DNA of 64,000 bases from Streptomyces sp. WM4235 (GCF_001279725.1 NZ_LGDE01000425.1:98489-162488); one strand, 5' to 3'; shown: positions 1 through 8,735, counted from the first letter of the stretch. Program-made: numbers and translations. The notes: generated by a model from the letters alone, not told the origin.

Positions 1-72
1 GTGCGACATCAGTCGTCCACGCTGCTCGGTGGACAGGACGGCGGCGATCCGGATGGGGGAAGGTGTGCTCAC
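1..72 (-). CDS. N-terminus of an unidentified protein, cut by window edge
   Basis: A GTG start at 72 is preceded on the minus strand by a clean GGAGG at 82-78 with a 5-base spacer. The frame stays open to the window edge and gives 24 residues beginning MSTPSPIRIAAVLSTEQRG. This is too short to identify. The call rests only on the ribosome binding site and the open, GC3-rich frame. The 277 bases between this start and the next gene hold no supportable gene. Confidence 0.45.
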   Translation of the reverse strand, partial: MSTPSPIRIAAVLSTEQRGRLMSH

Positions 73-349
73 GACGGCCTCCGATCACGACCCCCCACTG
101 CGCTCTGCTCCCCCCAGTGTCGCCGACTTCCGCCGATCCAGGGTGTGACCGTCGCGCGCGGCGGATCCGGGGCCCGGTGAGCCCGCCCAGGGGCCGCCGG
201 AGCGATCCGTCGCACGGCGATCACCGAGGGTGACCGCGCTCTCCTCTCGTCGCGCGGCGCCGGGATCGGCGTGCTGTTGGCAGCCTCGGCCGATCCGTGG
301 CGGAAGAAACCATTCCGGTGGCTCCGATCCTCATGCCCCGTCGCGCGAC

Positions 350-652
350 TCACTCCTCGGCATTGGCCTCCAGGCAGGCCAGCTCCATCGCGTCCAGCAC
401 CGCCTCGTGGCTGCGCTCGCTCAGCTCCGCGACGTTCTCGATCTGCGCCGTGGCCCAGGCGGCGAGGGTCATCACCAGCACCCGTAAGCCGTCCGTGCCG
501 TGCTCGGCGAGGATCGCGTCCGCGACGAGCATGGCGTCCTCCGGAACCTGTTCCGGTGGCTCCAGCCCGGCGAGCCCGCGCAGCATCGCGAGGGTGCGGC
601 GGGAGATCTCCGGGGTCATCCTCGCCAGCCGCATGTCTTCTTCGTCGTCCAT
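350..652 (-). CDS. small hypothetical protein, about 100 aa
   Basis: Acidic, helix-rich 100-residue protein without signal peptide or membrane segment, beginning MDDEEDMRLARMTPEIS. I chose the ATG at 652, which has GGAGGG about 10 bases upstream, over an in-frame TTG at 682 that lacks a good site. Codon third positions are strongly G/C, supporting coding. I do not recognise the family. The sequence looks like a small soluble helical protein of the kind common in actinomycetes. It stands alone, divergent from the secreted GH5 gene. Function unknown. Confidence 0.7.
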   Translation of the reverse strand: MDDEEDMRLARMTPEISRRTLAMLRGLAGLEPPEQVPEDAMLVADAILAEHGTDGLRVLVMTLAAWATAQIENVAELSERSHEAVLDAMELACLEANAEE

Positions 653-921
653 CCGCGCCCCACCCTCCGGTGTCGTGCCCAACCCCTCAGGGCACGGTAG
701 AGGCGCGAGACCCTACGCGGGGCGGTTTCGCGGGGGTGGGGGTGCGTAAACGAGTGGCGCCGGGCGCCGTCGGTTGACAGGAACCGGACATGACCGAACG
801 AAACGAACCGGCGACCGTGCGTACCGAGCCCGCCCGGCCTCCCCGGGAGCCCGCCGCCACCGCCCGTGCGTCCCGACCACTCCCGCCGAACGGCTTCCCC
901 CCACCGCGACCCACGGGTAAC

Positions 922-934
922 TTGACCGCGTCAA
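922..934. promoter_or_regulatory. inverted repeat upstream of the GH5 gene
   Basis: TTGAC-CGC-GTCAA is a perfect 13-base inverted repeat lying 38 bases before the GH5 start codon, a plausible operator position. No cognate regulator can be named. The rest of the 319-base gap (653-971) holds no convincing gene. A 61-codon reading frame at 790-975 lacks coding bias. Confidence 0.35.
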
Positions 935-971
935 CCGCCCGGCCCCGGGCGGCCGATCCGGCGGGAGCGAC

Positions 972-2900
972 ATGAACAGCCTTCTACGGGTGGCCCGTCA
1001 CCTGCTCCCCGGCCTCCTCCTGCTCGCGGTCGCCGCTCCGCCGGCGCACGCCGCCCGGCCCGCACCGGTACCGGGGGTCGCCGCGGCGGCGCCGGAGGCC
1101 GGTGCGTGGACCGCACCGCTCTCCACCCGGGGCCGGTACATCGTCGACGCCGAAGGCAACCGCTTCCGCCTGCGCTCCGGGAACTGGGACGGCGCCCAGG
1201 GTTCCTGGACCGGCTCCGGGGATCGCGGCGATCCCGCCACCCACCACAGCCGCCAGGACTCCCACGGCATACCGCTGGGGCTCGACCGGGTGCCCCTGAC
1301 CACCCTCACCGCCGATTTCCGGGCCCTCGGCCTCAACAGCATCCGGCTCCCCTTCTCCAACGAGATGCTCCACGAGACCGCCCCCGTCCCGGACGCGGCC
1401 GTCGCCGCCAATCCGGCCCTTCGCGGCCGCACGCCGCTCCAGGTGTACGACGCCGTGGTGGCCGCGCTCACCGACGCGGGATTCGCCGTCATCCTCAACA
1501 ACCACACCGGCACCACGCGTTGGTGCTGCGGTCTCGACGGCAACGAGCGCTGGAACAGCGGTCGCTCCACCGCCCGGTGGGCGGACGACTGGGTGTTCAT
1601 CGCCCGCCGCTACCGCGACAACCCGCGCGTGGTGGGCGCCGACCTCTACAACGAGGTGCGCCGCGACGTCTTCGACGACCCCAACTGGGGCCTGGGGGAC
1701 GGCCACGACTGGCACGCCGCCGCCCAGGAGGCCGCCGACCGCATCCTCACCGAGGCGAACCCGAACCTGCTCATCGTCATCGAGGGCATCAACTGGACCG
1801 GCATCCCCCTCGACGGCCTCGCACACGGACGCCCTGCCCTGACACCCGTCCGCACCCTCTCGCACACCCTCGCCGTGTCCGGGAAGCTGGTCTACTCCGC
1901 CCACTTCTACGGATACACCGGCCCGCACCACAGCGGCGCCACCGGAATGGGGGAGACCCACGACCCCCGCTACCAGGACATGACCCGCGCCGAGCTGGAA
2001 CGGACCCTGTACGACCAGGCGTTCTTCGTCTCCGCCGAAACGGGGAAGCACTTCACCGCCCCCGTCTGGATCAGCGAGTTCGGCATCGGCGCCGACGAGA
2101 GCGGCGCCGCCCCGCGCACCTGGTTCGAGAACCTCACCTCCCACCTGACCGCCACCGACGCCGACTTCGCGTACTGGCCGTTGGTCGGCTGGAGCACCAC
2201 GGCCCAGGGCGCCCCGGGCGGCGACAGCTGGGCGATGCTCCGCTACGACCACACGGGCCGACGCGGCGGAGTGCTCGACGCGGGCGACTGGCGCACCGGC
2301 CCCTGGTCCGCACTCCTCGGCGCCCCGGGGCGCACGGGACCGGTTCCCGCCACACCCGCCTGGTACCAACTCACCACCGACCACGGGGACCACAACGCCT
2401 CGCTGCTCACCAGGGCCGCCGGCGACTGGGACGTCGGGGCCCGCAAGGCCGTGTGCCCCGACGGCTCCCGGCTCACCGGCCTGAGCCACACCGGGGGCCG
2501 GGGCCTGTGCGCCACCTCCGACCTGCGCGCCGAGACGGGCGGCCACACCGTCGTCCGGGACGAACGACACGTCCCGCCCGGCGGTGACTGGGCCTCCGGG
2601 TACACGAAGTTCCAGTGCCCGGGCGGACAGTTCCTCATCGGGTACGCGCTGCGCGGGGCCCGGGTCTCGGCCGGCCTGTGCGCGCCCGCCCGTACGGCCC
2701 TCCCCGCCGGGGCCGGCCGTACGGTCTGGTTCGACCGGGGCGACGCCCGGCCTTCGGGCGACCCGGGCGGCGACTACGCCCTCGGTCACCTCAAGGGCCA
2801 GTGCCTGTCGACCGAGTACGCGGCGGGCATCGCCTTCACCACCCGCGCCGCGGCCCGCCAGGGCCCGGCGGCCCTGCTCTGCCGCCCCCTGGCCGGATAG
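972..2900 (+). CDS. secreted glycoside hydrolase family 5 (cellulase-like) enzyme
   Basis: Predicted extracellular endo-acting beta-glycanase of 642 residues. Residues 1-28 form a Sec signal peptide ending at AHA. The GH5 barrel spans about 45-460: the acid/base Glu228 sits in DLYNEV and the nucleophile Glu369 in WISEFGIG, with NHTG and SAHFYG motifs typical of the family. A separate C-terminal module (about 470-642) contains six cysteines in repeated units such as VCPDGSRL and FQCPGGQFLIGY. It is probably a disulphide-bonded carbohydrate-binding or surface module that I cannot name. The start has GGGAG upstream. The substrate (cellulose, mannan or other beta-glucan) cannot be decided from sequence. 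The gene stands alone and is followed by a strong hairpin. Confidence 0.9.
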   Translation: MNSLLRVARHLLPGLLLLAVAAPPAHAARPAPVPGVAAAAPEAGAWTAPLSTRGRYIVDAEGNRFRLRSGNWDGAQGSWTGSGDRGDPATHHSRQDSHGIPLGLDRVPLTTLTADFRALGLNSIRLPFSNEMLHETAPVPDAAVAANPALRGRTPLQVYDAVVAALTDAGFAVILNNHTGTTRWCCGLDGNERWNSGRSTARWADDWVFIARRYRDNPRVVGADLYNEVRRDVFDDPNWGLGDGHDWHAAAQEAADRILTEANPNLLIVIEGINWTGIPLDGLAHGRPALTPVRTLSHTLAVSGKLVYSAHFYGYTGPHHSGATGMGETHDPRYQDMTRAELERTLYDQAFFVSAETGKHFTAPVWISEFGIGADESGAAPRTWFENLTSHLTATDADFAYWPLVGWSTTAQGAPGGDSWAMLRYDHTGRRGGVLDAGDWRTGPWSALLGAPGRTGPVPATPAWYQLTTDHGDHNASLLTRAAGDWDVGARKAVCPDGSRLTGLSHTGGRGLCATSDLRAETGGHTVVRDERHVPPGGDWASGYTKFQCPGGQFLIGYALRGARVSAGLCAPARTALPAGAGRTVWFDRGDARPSGDPGGDYALGHLKGQCLSTEYAAGIAFTTRAAARQGPAALLCRPLAG

Positions 2901-2904
2901 GTCC

Positions 2905-2929
2905 GGCGCGGCCGGCGCTCGGCCGCGCC
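2905..2929 (+). terminator. hairpin terminator after the GH5 gene
   Basis: Ten-base perfect stem GGCGCGGCCG / CGGCCGCGCC with a 5-base loop begins 5 bases after the stop codon. It has no T tract, as is common in high-GC actinomycetes. Confidence 0.6.
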
Positions 2930-3371
2930 AGCGCCCCGGGCGCCCGATCGCCGTGCGCGTTCGGGACCGTACCGTCGAGTCCTGTCCGGCGGCCTCGACC
3001 GGCTGCCGGGGAAGGCGTCTGCCCGTACGTCTGTTCATGCGCCCCATCGCCCTACGGGCCTCGGCTTCGAGCCGGGCGCGCGTCCCGCTCCGGGGCGCGG
3101 CTGCGAAGAGCGGTGAGCTCGCCGAAGGCAGGCCTGCGACCTGCGGGGACGGTCGTACGGCGGGCCGGCGGCCCGCACCCCGGACTCCTCCGGGGCGTCG
3201 AATCCGGCCGGCCGCGATCCGCGGGCTCCTCCGGCCAATGTGGCATCAAATAAGTCAAGTGTGATGACCGGCCCGGTGAATCGCCCTAGGGTGCGCCCAT
3301 ACGCCCGGCCGAGGACGGCTCGACGGCTGTTTTCGGCCACATCGCACACCGCACACCGAACTGGGGGGTTC
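2930..3371. other. 442-base non-coding gap before the propeller/LamG gene
   Basis: No gene is supportable here on either strand. The frame of the downstream gene is open upstream to 3240, but the true start is the ATG at 3372 in front of the signal peptide. A loose inverted repeat CATCA-N13-TGATG lies at 3244-3266 in a locally AT-rich patch. It could be a promoter or operator element, but nothing identifies it. Confidence 0.4.
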
Positions 3372-6104
3372 ATGCGTAGATCCAGAGGGACGGCGATCGC
3401 TCTCGCCCTGTCCCTGGCCGGCACCGGCGCCGCCATCGGCCTCGGCCTCGTCCCACAGGCAGCGGCCGTCACCCCGCCCGTGGCCTTCACCGCCGACGCG
3501 CTGTCGACCTGGCAGCCCAACGGCGTCGTCTGGGCCCTCGCCGAGACCGGCGGTCAGGTCTTCGTCGGCGGCACCTTCTCGACCGTACGTCCCCCCTCGG
3601 GCGGCGGCGGCAGCGAGCAGTCGGCGGTGAACTTCGTGGCGCTCGACGCCGCGACCGGCGCCCCGACCTCCTGTGAGCTGGACTTCACCGTCGGCGGCGG
3701 CACCGCGACCGTCCGCGCGCTCACCCTCTCCCCGGACAAGAAGACCCTGTACGCGGGCGGCTACTTCGGAGCCGTCAACGGCACACCGGTCTCCAGCGTC
3801 GCCGCCATCGACGTGGCCACCTGCACGGTCAAGACCTCCTTCCGTCCGGCCTTCGCCGCCACCGTGCGCGCCCTCGCCGTCACCGGCGACACCGTCTACG
3901 CGGGCGGCGACTTCCTCACCGTCGCGGGACAGCCGCGCCAACGGTTCGCCGCCGTGGCCACGGCCGACGGCGCACTGCGCCCCTTCACCGCGAACGCGGA
4001 CGATCCGGGCCGCGCCGTCGAGGTGACCCCCGACGGGGAGAACGTGCTCCTCGGCGGGGACTTCTTCACCGTCAACGGCACGAACAGCCACGCCCTCGCG
4101 GTCGTCGACGCCACGAGCGGCGCGCTCACCAGGTCCTACCCGGGTTTCATCGAGAACAACTCGGTCGTCAAGGACATCGCGACCGACGCCACCGGCTTCT
4201 ACACCGCCAACGAGGGCACGGGCGGCGGCGTCTTCGACGGCCGCATCGCCCTCGATCTGAGCGATCTGAACCAGCGGTGGCGCGACACCTGCCTCGGTGC
4301 CACGCAGGCCGTGCTGCCCTACCAGAGCGTCCTGTACAGCGCCTCGCACGCGCACGACTGCTCCAGCGTCGGGGAGTTCCCCGACGGCCGGCGCCACCAC
4401 CTCCTCGCCCAGCCGACGGCGAGCGTGGGCAAGCTGGGCTGGGCCCCCGACACCAACGACGGCATCGGCGAGGGCATCGGCCCGCGGGTGATGACGATCG
4501 GCTCGAAGGGCGGTACCCCGTACCTGTGGGTCGGCGGTGAGTTCACCACCGTCAACGAGGCCGCGCAGCAGAGCCTGACGCGGTTCTCCTCCACCGGGGA
4601 CACCGGGGCGCCCACCGTCCCCGTCGCGAGCGCCGTCAGTTTCAAGCCGGGCGAGGTCCAGGTGCGCTGGCGCACCAGCCTCGACCTCGACGACAGCGCC
4701 CTGACCTACAAGATCTACCGAAACGGCGCCGCCGGCCCGATCGGCACCGTCACCGCGGACTCGCTGTTCTTCAGGCGCCCGCAGGCCTCCTGGACGGACA
4801 CCACGGCCTCGCCCGGCCAGTCGTACACCTACCGGGTGACGGCGACGGACGCCGCCGGCAACACCAGCGCCCTGTCGGGGACCTCGACCGTGACGGTGCC
4901 GACGTCCGTCGACGCGTACCCGAACGCGGTCCGTACCGACGGCGCCCAGCAGTACTGGCGCTACGACGAATCGGCCGCGCCGTTCGTCGCGGACTCCTCC
5001 GACGGGGGGAACCAGAGCGGCATCCACCTGAACGGCCCCGCCCTGCGCCAGACGCCCGGCGCGGTCACCGGCGCGAGTACGGCCATCGGATTCAACGGAA
5101 CCGACCAGCAGGTCTACGGCGACAAGCGGCAGAGCATCGGCGGCAGCTACTCGATCGAGACCTGGTTCAAGACGAACACCACCCGCGGCGGCAAGCTCCT
5201 CGGCTTCGGGAACAACCAGGACCGCAACAGCAGTCAGTACGACAAGCACATCTACATGACCAATGACGGCCGGCTCGTCTACGGCGTCTACACCGGGGCC
5301 ACCCGCACCATCACGACCCCGGGCAGCTACAACGACAACCAGTGGCACCACGTCGTCGGCACCCAGGGCCCCGGCGGCATGACCCTGTACGTGGACGGCG
5401 TCCAGAGGGGAACCCTCAACGTCACCACCCACGAGAACTACACCGGTTTCTGGCACGTCGGAGCGGACAACCTGGGCGGCTGGCCCGACCGTCCCACGAG
5501 CGACTTCTGGGCCGGTCAACTCGACGAGAGCGCCGTCTACCCGACCGTGCTCAGCGCGGCGCAGGTACAGAACCACCACACCCTCGCCTCCGCGCCCGCC
5601 GACTCCGTCGTCGAGGTCACGGCAGCCGAGGACACCTACGCCAACGCGGGCGCCCCGGGCACCAACTACGGCACCTCGGGCTCCCTCGCCGTGCGCGGCA
5701 CCGCCCTGTACGCGAGTTACCTGCGCTTCAACCTGCCCGCCGCTCCCGCGGGCACGGTGCTCAAGTCGGCCACGCTCGGCATCAAGACCAGCACGATGAG
5801 CGGAGCCGGCACCACCGACACCGTCTCGGTGGTCCCGATCACCGGCGCGTGGACCGAGGGCGGGACCACGTACACCAACCGCCCCGCCCTCGGCACCCCG
5901 GCGCTCGGCAGCTTCGGCGGCATCCCGGACGGCTCGGCGGCGCACAGCACCGGGTTGGACACGGCCGGCGTCGCGGGAGCCCTCGGCGGCTCCTACGGCC
6001 TGGCCCTGACGAGCGCGGGCACGGACGCGTTGTGGCTGTGGTCCTCGGAGGCCGCCGCGGGCGAGGGGACACCGCGCCTGACGCTGACCTTCGGCGCCCC
6101 GTGA
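3372..6104 (+). CDS. secreted multidomain protein: beta-propeller, Fn3, LamG, DNRLRE
   Basis: A 910-residue exported protein. The order is: signal peptide (about 1-33, MRRSRGTAIALALSLAG start); a long N-terminal region with repeated units such as VFVGGTFSTV, LYAGGYFGAVNG, VYAGGDFLTVAG and VLLGGDFFTVNG, indicating a beta-propeller of delta-60/PQQ-like blades (about 45-410); a fibronectin type III domain (about 415-510); a LamG/concanavalin-like domain (about 520-735, with YSIETWFK and WHHVVG); and a C-terminal DNRLRE-type domain (about 745-910, with AEDTYANAG and WTEGGTTYTNRP). No catalytic residues are evident. It probably binds polysaccharide or surfaces outside the cell. The start is fixed by the signal peptide and a G-rich site before the ATG. 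Confidence 0.85.
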   Translation: MRRSRGTAIALALSLAGTGAAIGLGLVPQAAAVTPPVAFTADALSTWQPNGVVWALAETGGQVFVGGTFSTVRPPSGGGGSEQSAVNFVALDAATGAPTSCELDFTVGGGTATVRALTLSPDKKTLYAGGYFGAVNGTPVSSVAAIDVATCTVKTSFRPAFAATVRALAVTGDTVYAGGDFLTVAGQPRQRFAAVATADGALRPFTANADDPGRAVEVTPDGENVLLGGDFFTVNGTNSHALAVVDATSGALTRSYPGFIENNSVVKDIATDATGFYTANEGTGGGVFDGRIALDLSDLNQRWRDTCLGATQAVLPYQSVLYSASHAHDCSSVGEFPDGRRHHLLAQPTASVGKLGWAPDTNDGIGEGIGPRVMTIGSKGGTPYLWVGGEFTTVNEAAQQSLTRFSSTGDTGAPTVPVASAVSFKPGEVQVRWRTSLDLDDSALTYKIYRNGAAGPIGTVTADSLFFRRPQASWTDTTASPGQSYTYRVTATDAAGNTSALSGTSTVTVPTSVDAYPNAVRTDGAQQYWRYDESAAPFVADSSDGGNQSGIHLNGPALRQTPGAVTGASTAIGFNGTDQQVYGDKRQSIGGSYSIETWFKTNTTRGGKLLGFGNNQDRNSSQYDKHIYMTNDGRLVYGVYTGATRTITTPGSYNDNQWHHVVGTQGPGGMTLYVDGVQRGTLNVTTHENYTGFWHVGADNLGGWPDRPTSDFWAGQLDESAVYPTVLSAAQVQNHHTLASAPADSVVEVTAAEDTYANAGAPGTNYGTSGSLAVRGTALYASYLRFNLPAAPAGTVLKSATLGIKTSTMSGAGTTDTVSVVPITGAWTEGGTTYTNRPALGTPALGSFGGIPDGSAAHSTGLDTAGVAGALGGSYGLALTSAGTDALWLWSSEAAAGEGTPRLTLTFGAP

Positions 6105-6124
6105 TCCGGTAGCGGACCCGAGGA

Positions 6125-6152
6125 GGGGCGCGGACCGATCGGTCCGCGCCCC
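6125..6152. terminator. bidirectional terminator, 28-base perfect palindrome
   Basis: GGGGCGCGGACCGA followed immediately by its exact reverse complement lies between two convergent genes, 20 bases after one stop and 34 before the other. It can serve both strands. Confidence 0.75.
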
Positions 6153-6186
6153 TTCGCGTGGCGGCCCCGAGCCGCCGGGAGCGTCC

Positions 6187-6594
6187 CTAGCCCAGGTCGT
6201 ACGTGAACGCGTACGCGACGGAGGGCTCGCCGTGGCGGGCGGTGAAGGACCCGGAGCCCGAGAGGCCCGCCAACTCCCCCGTGGCGCTGCCCGGGACCAC
6301 CGAGAACGTACAGCGCGTGGTGCCGTCGGCCTCGAAGGTGCCACGCTCCTCCCACACGAACGTGCCCGCGCGCCCGTCCACCCGGCCCGCCACCAGCTCC
6401 ATGCCGGCGAAGCCCCCCGTGGTCGGCGACGCGTACGCCACCGTGTAGTCGCAGGTCGTCGCGGCGGCCTCGACCCCACCCGAGAAGGCGTTGGTGACGG
6501 TGGCGTGGGCCAGGCGCGGCGTCGCGTCGGCCGGGCCGATCGGGAGTTCCTTCCAGTCGCAGAAGGTGAAGGTGCCGGTCGTGGACGTGGGCAT
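6187..6594 (-). CDS. DUF3224 domain protein
   Basis: A 135-residue protein starting MPTSTTGTFTFCDWKE and carrying the features of the DUF3224 (allene-oxide-cyclase-like barrel) family: a central GMELVAGRVDGRAGTFVWE segment, then GTFEADGTT, and SGSGSFTARHGEPS near the end. Length matches the family. The biochemical role of DUF3224 is unknown. It is divergent from the WYL regulator at 6703, and the palindrome at 6658-6688 lies in the shared promoter region. This gene is therefore the likely target of that regulator, an arrangement frequent for this protein pair. Confidence 0.85.
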   Translation of the reverse strand: MPTSTTGTFTFCDWKELPIGPADATPRLAHATVTNAFSGGVEAAATTCDYTVAYASPTTGGFAGMELVAGRVDGRAGTFVWEERGTFEADGTTRCTFSVVPGSATGELAGLSGSGSFTARHGEPSVAYAFTYDLG

Positions 6595-6657
6595 GCGGGT
6601 GCTCCCTGCTCTCTGCGGTCGGGCAGGACCTCCGCCCGACGTCTGAGCAGCATCGAC

Positions 6658-6688
6658 GGCATACCTGACACCCTCTGTCAGGTATGCC
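6658..6688. promoter_or_regulatory. operator between DUF3224 gene and WYL regulator
   Basis: GGCATACCTGACA, a 5-base spacer CCCTC, and the exact reverse complement TGTCAGGTATGCC: 13-base perfect arms, 14 bases before the WYL regulator start and 63 bases before the DUF3224 start. The arms contain TATGCC/TACCTGA elements that could overlap a -10 box. It is most simply the dimeric binding site of the adjacent WYL protein. Confidence 0.75.
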
Positions 6689-6702
6689 GCGACAATGGGG
6701 CC

Positions 6703-7677
6703 ATGCGCGCCGATCGCCTGCTGTCACTCCTGCTCCTGCTCCAGAACCGCGGCCGGATGACCGCGCCCGAACTCGCCGCGGAACTGGAGGTCTCGGTCCG
6801 CACCGTCTACCGGGACGTCGAGGCCCTCGGCGCCTCCGGAGTGCCCGTGCACGCCGACCGGGGGCCCGCCGGGGGATATCGGCTGATGGACGGCTACCGC
6901 ACCCGGCTGACCGGACTCACCGACGCCCAGGCCGGCTCGCTCTTCCTCGCCGGCGCCCCGGGACCCGCCGAGGAACTGGGCCTCGGCGCCGACCTGGCCG
7001 CCGCACAGCTCAAACTGCGAGCCGCACTGCCCGTCGAACTCGCCGCCCGCGCCGAGCGGATCCGGGCCCGCTTCCACCTCGACGCCCCGGCCTGGTTCCG
7101 CGACGCGGACCCCGTCCCGCACCTCGGGCGCATCGCCGGGGCCGTGTGGGACCAGAACGTCCTGCACGCCCACTACCGCCGACCTGCCGGCCCGGTGCGG
7201 CGCGAACTGCATCCGCTCGGCCTCGTCCTCAAAGGCGGCATCTGGTACCTCGTCGCACGGTCCGGTGAAGCCCTGCGGACCTACCGCGTGGGCCGGTTCC
7301 TCGCCGTGGACGTCCTCGCCGACACCTTCGAGCGGCCCGACGACTTCGTGCTCGCCGCCCACTGGGCCGAGTCCTCCGGCCGCCTCCAGGCGGCGCTGAA
7401 CCCGCGGACCGCCCGGCTGCGCGTCTCGCCGCGCGGCCGAACACTGCTGCCCATGCGGTTCGGGGCGGCGGGGACGCGGGCCCTCGCCGCCGCCGAGGCG
7501 GCGGGGGAGGAAACCGACGCGGACGGCTGGATCCGGGTGGACCTCACGGTCGAGACCACCTCCGTCGCGGTCGGCGACCTGCTGGGCCTCGGGGCCGAGG
7601 TCGAGGTCCTCGGCCCGCCCGAACTGCGCCGGGCCCTCGCCGAGACGGCCGCCGCGCTGGCGGACATGTACGCGTGA
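6703..7677 (+). CDS. WYL-domain HTH transcriptional regulator
   Basis: A 324-residue regulator. The N-terminal winged helix (1-65: MRADRLLSLLLLLQNRGR, then VSVRTVYRDVEALGASG) is of the HTH_11/DeoR-like type used by WYL proteins. The WYL domain spans about 130-215 and includes GGIWYLVARSG and LRTYRVGRF. The WCX C-terminal extension covers about 230-324 (VEVLGPPELRR). The ligand is unknown; family members sense nucleotides, nucleic acid or small molecules. The start is the ATG at 6703 directly preceding the HTH; the longer upstream frame crosses the divergent gene. Likely autoregulatory and controlling the DUF3224 gene through 6658-6688. Confidence 0.9.
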   Translation: MRADRLLSLLLLLQNRGRMTAPELAAELEVSVRTVYRDVEALGASGVPVHADRGPAGGYRLMDGYRTRLTGLTDAQAGSLFLAGAPGPAEELGLGADLAAAQLKLRAALPVELAARAERIRARFHLDAPAWFRDADPVPHLGRIAGAVWDQNVLHAHYRRPAGPVRRELHPLGLVLKGGIWYLVARSGEALRTYRVGRFLAVDVLADTFERPDDFVLAAHWAESSGRLQAALNPRTARLRVSPRGRTLLPMRFGAAGTRALAAAEAAGEETDADGWIRVDLTVETTSVAVGDLLGLGAEVEVLGPPELRRALAETAAALADMYA

Positions 7678-7744
7678 ACCCGCGCCGGCGTGCCGCCCGG
7701 CGGCCCGCCACTCCGGCCCGGCCCGGTCCGACCGGGACCGATCC

Positions 7745-7804
7745 CGCTCCGACCTGATCCGCTCCGACCTGATGCGGCCCGACCTGATGCGGCCCGGCCT
7801 GACC
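7745..7804. repeat. four tandem 15-base repeats in an intergenic gap
   Basis: Units CGCTCCGACCTGATC, CGCTCCGACCTGATG, CGGCCCGACCTGATG and CGGCCCGGCCTGACC follow without spacers, and related GACCGGGACCG segments flank them. They lie between the WYL stop and the 3' end of the next, oppositely oriented gene. Absence of spacers excludes a CRISPR array. Likely slipped-strand expansion. Confidence 0.8.
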
Positions 7805-7836
7805 GGGACCGCTCCGGCCGCGACCGAACCGCTCCG

Positions 7837-8331
7837 TCAGGTCCGGCGCGGTGGTTCCACCTCCAGGAAGCGGCGCCGGCGAGGCCCCCGGTACAGCAGG
7901 CACACCCACCCGAGCGCCTCCAGCACCGCCGCGCACGCCGTCAGCCGCTCCTGCTCCTCCTCCGCCGCCCCGCCGCCGGCCGGGCCCGGCCAGGTGACCT
8001 CCACCCGCCCCGCCTCGGCGCCGGCCGCCACCCGGTAGCCCGTGCGGATCCGACGTCCCAGCTCGTCCACCGCCGACGCCGCGATGCCCGCCGCCTCCAG
8101 GGCCAGGGCCACCGCGCGACGCATGCCGCGCACCTCCCAAGGCGCGGGAACCGACGCGTCGCCCGAGCCGTTCACCAACCGGCGGATCTGCAGCATTCCC
8201 TCGTAGGCCGTGCGCAACTCGGCGTCCCGGGCGGCGCGGGCCGACTCCCCGAGCCCGCCGGCCGCCGACTCCGCCCGGGTCTCGTCGCCGGTCGCGGGCT
8301 CGAAGCCCTGCCCGCCCGGTCCTTCCGCCAC
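7837..8331 (-). CDS. hypothetical protein, 164 aa
   Basis: A soluble 164-residue protein starting at GTG (MAEGPGGQG). A long predicted helix-rich middle (AELRTAYEGMLQIRRLVNG through ALEAAGIAASAVDELGRRI) is followed by a strand-rich end (RVEVTWPG, WVCLLYRGPRRRRFLEV). No signal peptide and no recognised motif. Codon bias supports coding, and the antisense frames there are poorer. The start is not certain because no strong ribosome binding site is visible. Function unknown. Confidence 0.6.
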   Translation of the reverse strand: MAEGPGGQGFEPATGDETRAESAAGGLGESARAARDAELRTAYEGMLQIRRLVNGSGDASVPAPWEVRGMRRAVALALEAAGIAASAVDELGRRIRTGYRVAAGAEAGRVEVTWPGPAGGGAAEEEQERLTACAAVLEALGWVCLLYRGPRRRRFLEVEPPRRT

Positions 8332-8420
8332 CGCACACCATCCCGTCTGAGTACCTCGTGCCCAACGGCCTGAGTATCCGCCCCGATTCCCCGGCGCGCT
8401 CCCGCTGGTCGAATGGGGAC

Positions 8421-8735
8421 ATGACTTCAGAGGCCGAGCAGAGCGCGCACCACCCGCGCATGCGGCACGTGACCACCGCCGGTTCGGCGCTGGCCGTGGC
8501 GCTCGTACCCCTCGTGGTCGGGGTGCTGCTCGCCAAGGCGATGGCAGCCGACCCCTACACCCCGGTCAACGCCCTGATCGCGGGCGGCGGCCGGCGCGCG
8601 GGTCTGCCCCGCGCCGAGTGGAGCCGCCGCCGGCACGACGCGATGAACCGATTGCGGTCCGCCCGCCACGGCACGGCGCACACGGCCCGGCGCTGCGCGC
8701 AGGCCTGCGGACGACGGCTGCCCGACCGGGGCTGA
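8421..8735 (+). CDS. small hypothetical membrane protein
   Basis: 104 residues starting MTSEAEQSAHH. One hydrophobic segment (about residues 21-42, SALAVALVPLVVGVLLAKAMA) is followed by an Arg/His-rich, positively charged tail that should remain cytoplasmic. The frame is open upstream to 8358, but the ATG at 8421 has GGGGA just before it and gives the cleaner protein. No family recognised; an opposing frame of 84 codons overlaps. Coding status is moderate. Confidence 0.45.
   Translation: MTSEAEQSAHHPRMRHVTTAGSALAVALVPLVVGVLLAKAMAADPYTPVNALIAGGGRRAGLPRAEWSRRRHDAMNRLRSARHGTAHTARRCAQACGRRLPDRG

Noticed and set aside
774..779. TTGACA promoter-like box
   Set aside because: No acceptable -10 element at suitable spacing; the nearest gene starts almost 200 bases away.
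790..975. 61-codon reading frame ending as ATGA on the GH5 start
   Set aside because: Codon third positions lack the G/C bias of true genes here and the protein is low-complexity; the overlap is probably chance.
984..3047. 687-codon minus-strand frame across the GH5 gene
   Set aside because: It is an antisense shadow of the GH5 gene; the product is Gly/Val/Arg-rich and has no domain.
3255..6671. 1138-codon open frame on the minus strand
   Set aside because: It is antisense to the propeller/LamG gene and crosses the DUF3224 gene; long antisense frames are expected in very GC-rich DNA, and the product is low-complexity Arg/Gly/Val-rich.
7745..7804. possible CRISPR array
   Set aside because: Repeat units abut with no spacers and are only 15 bases; there are no cas genes. 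The arrays at 9344, 11634 and 54922 were rejected for the same reasons.
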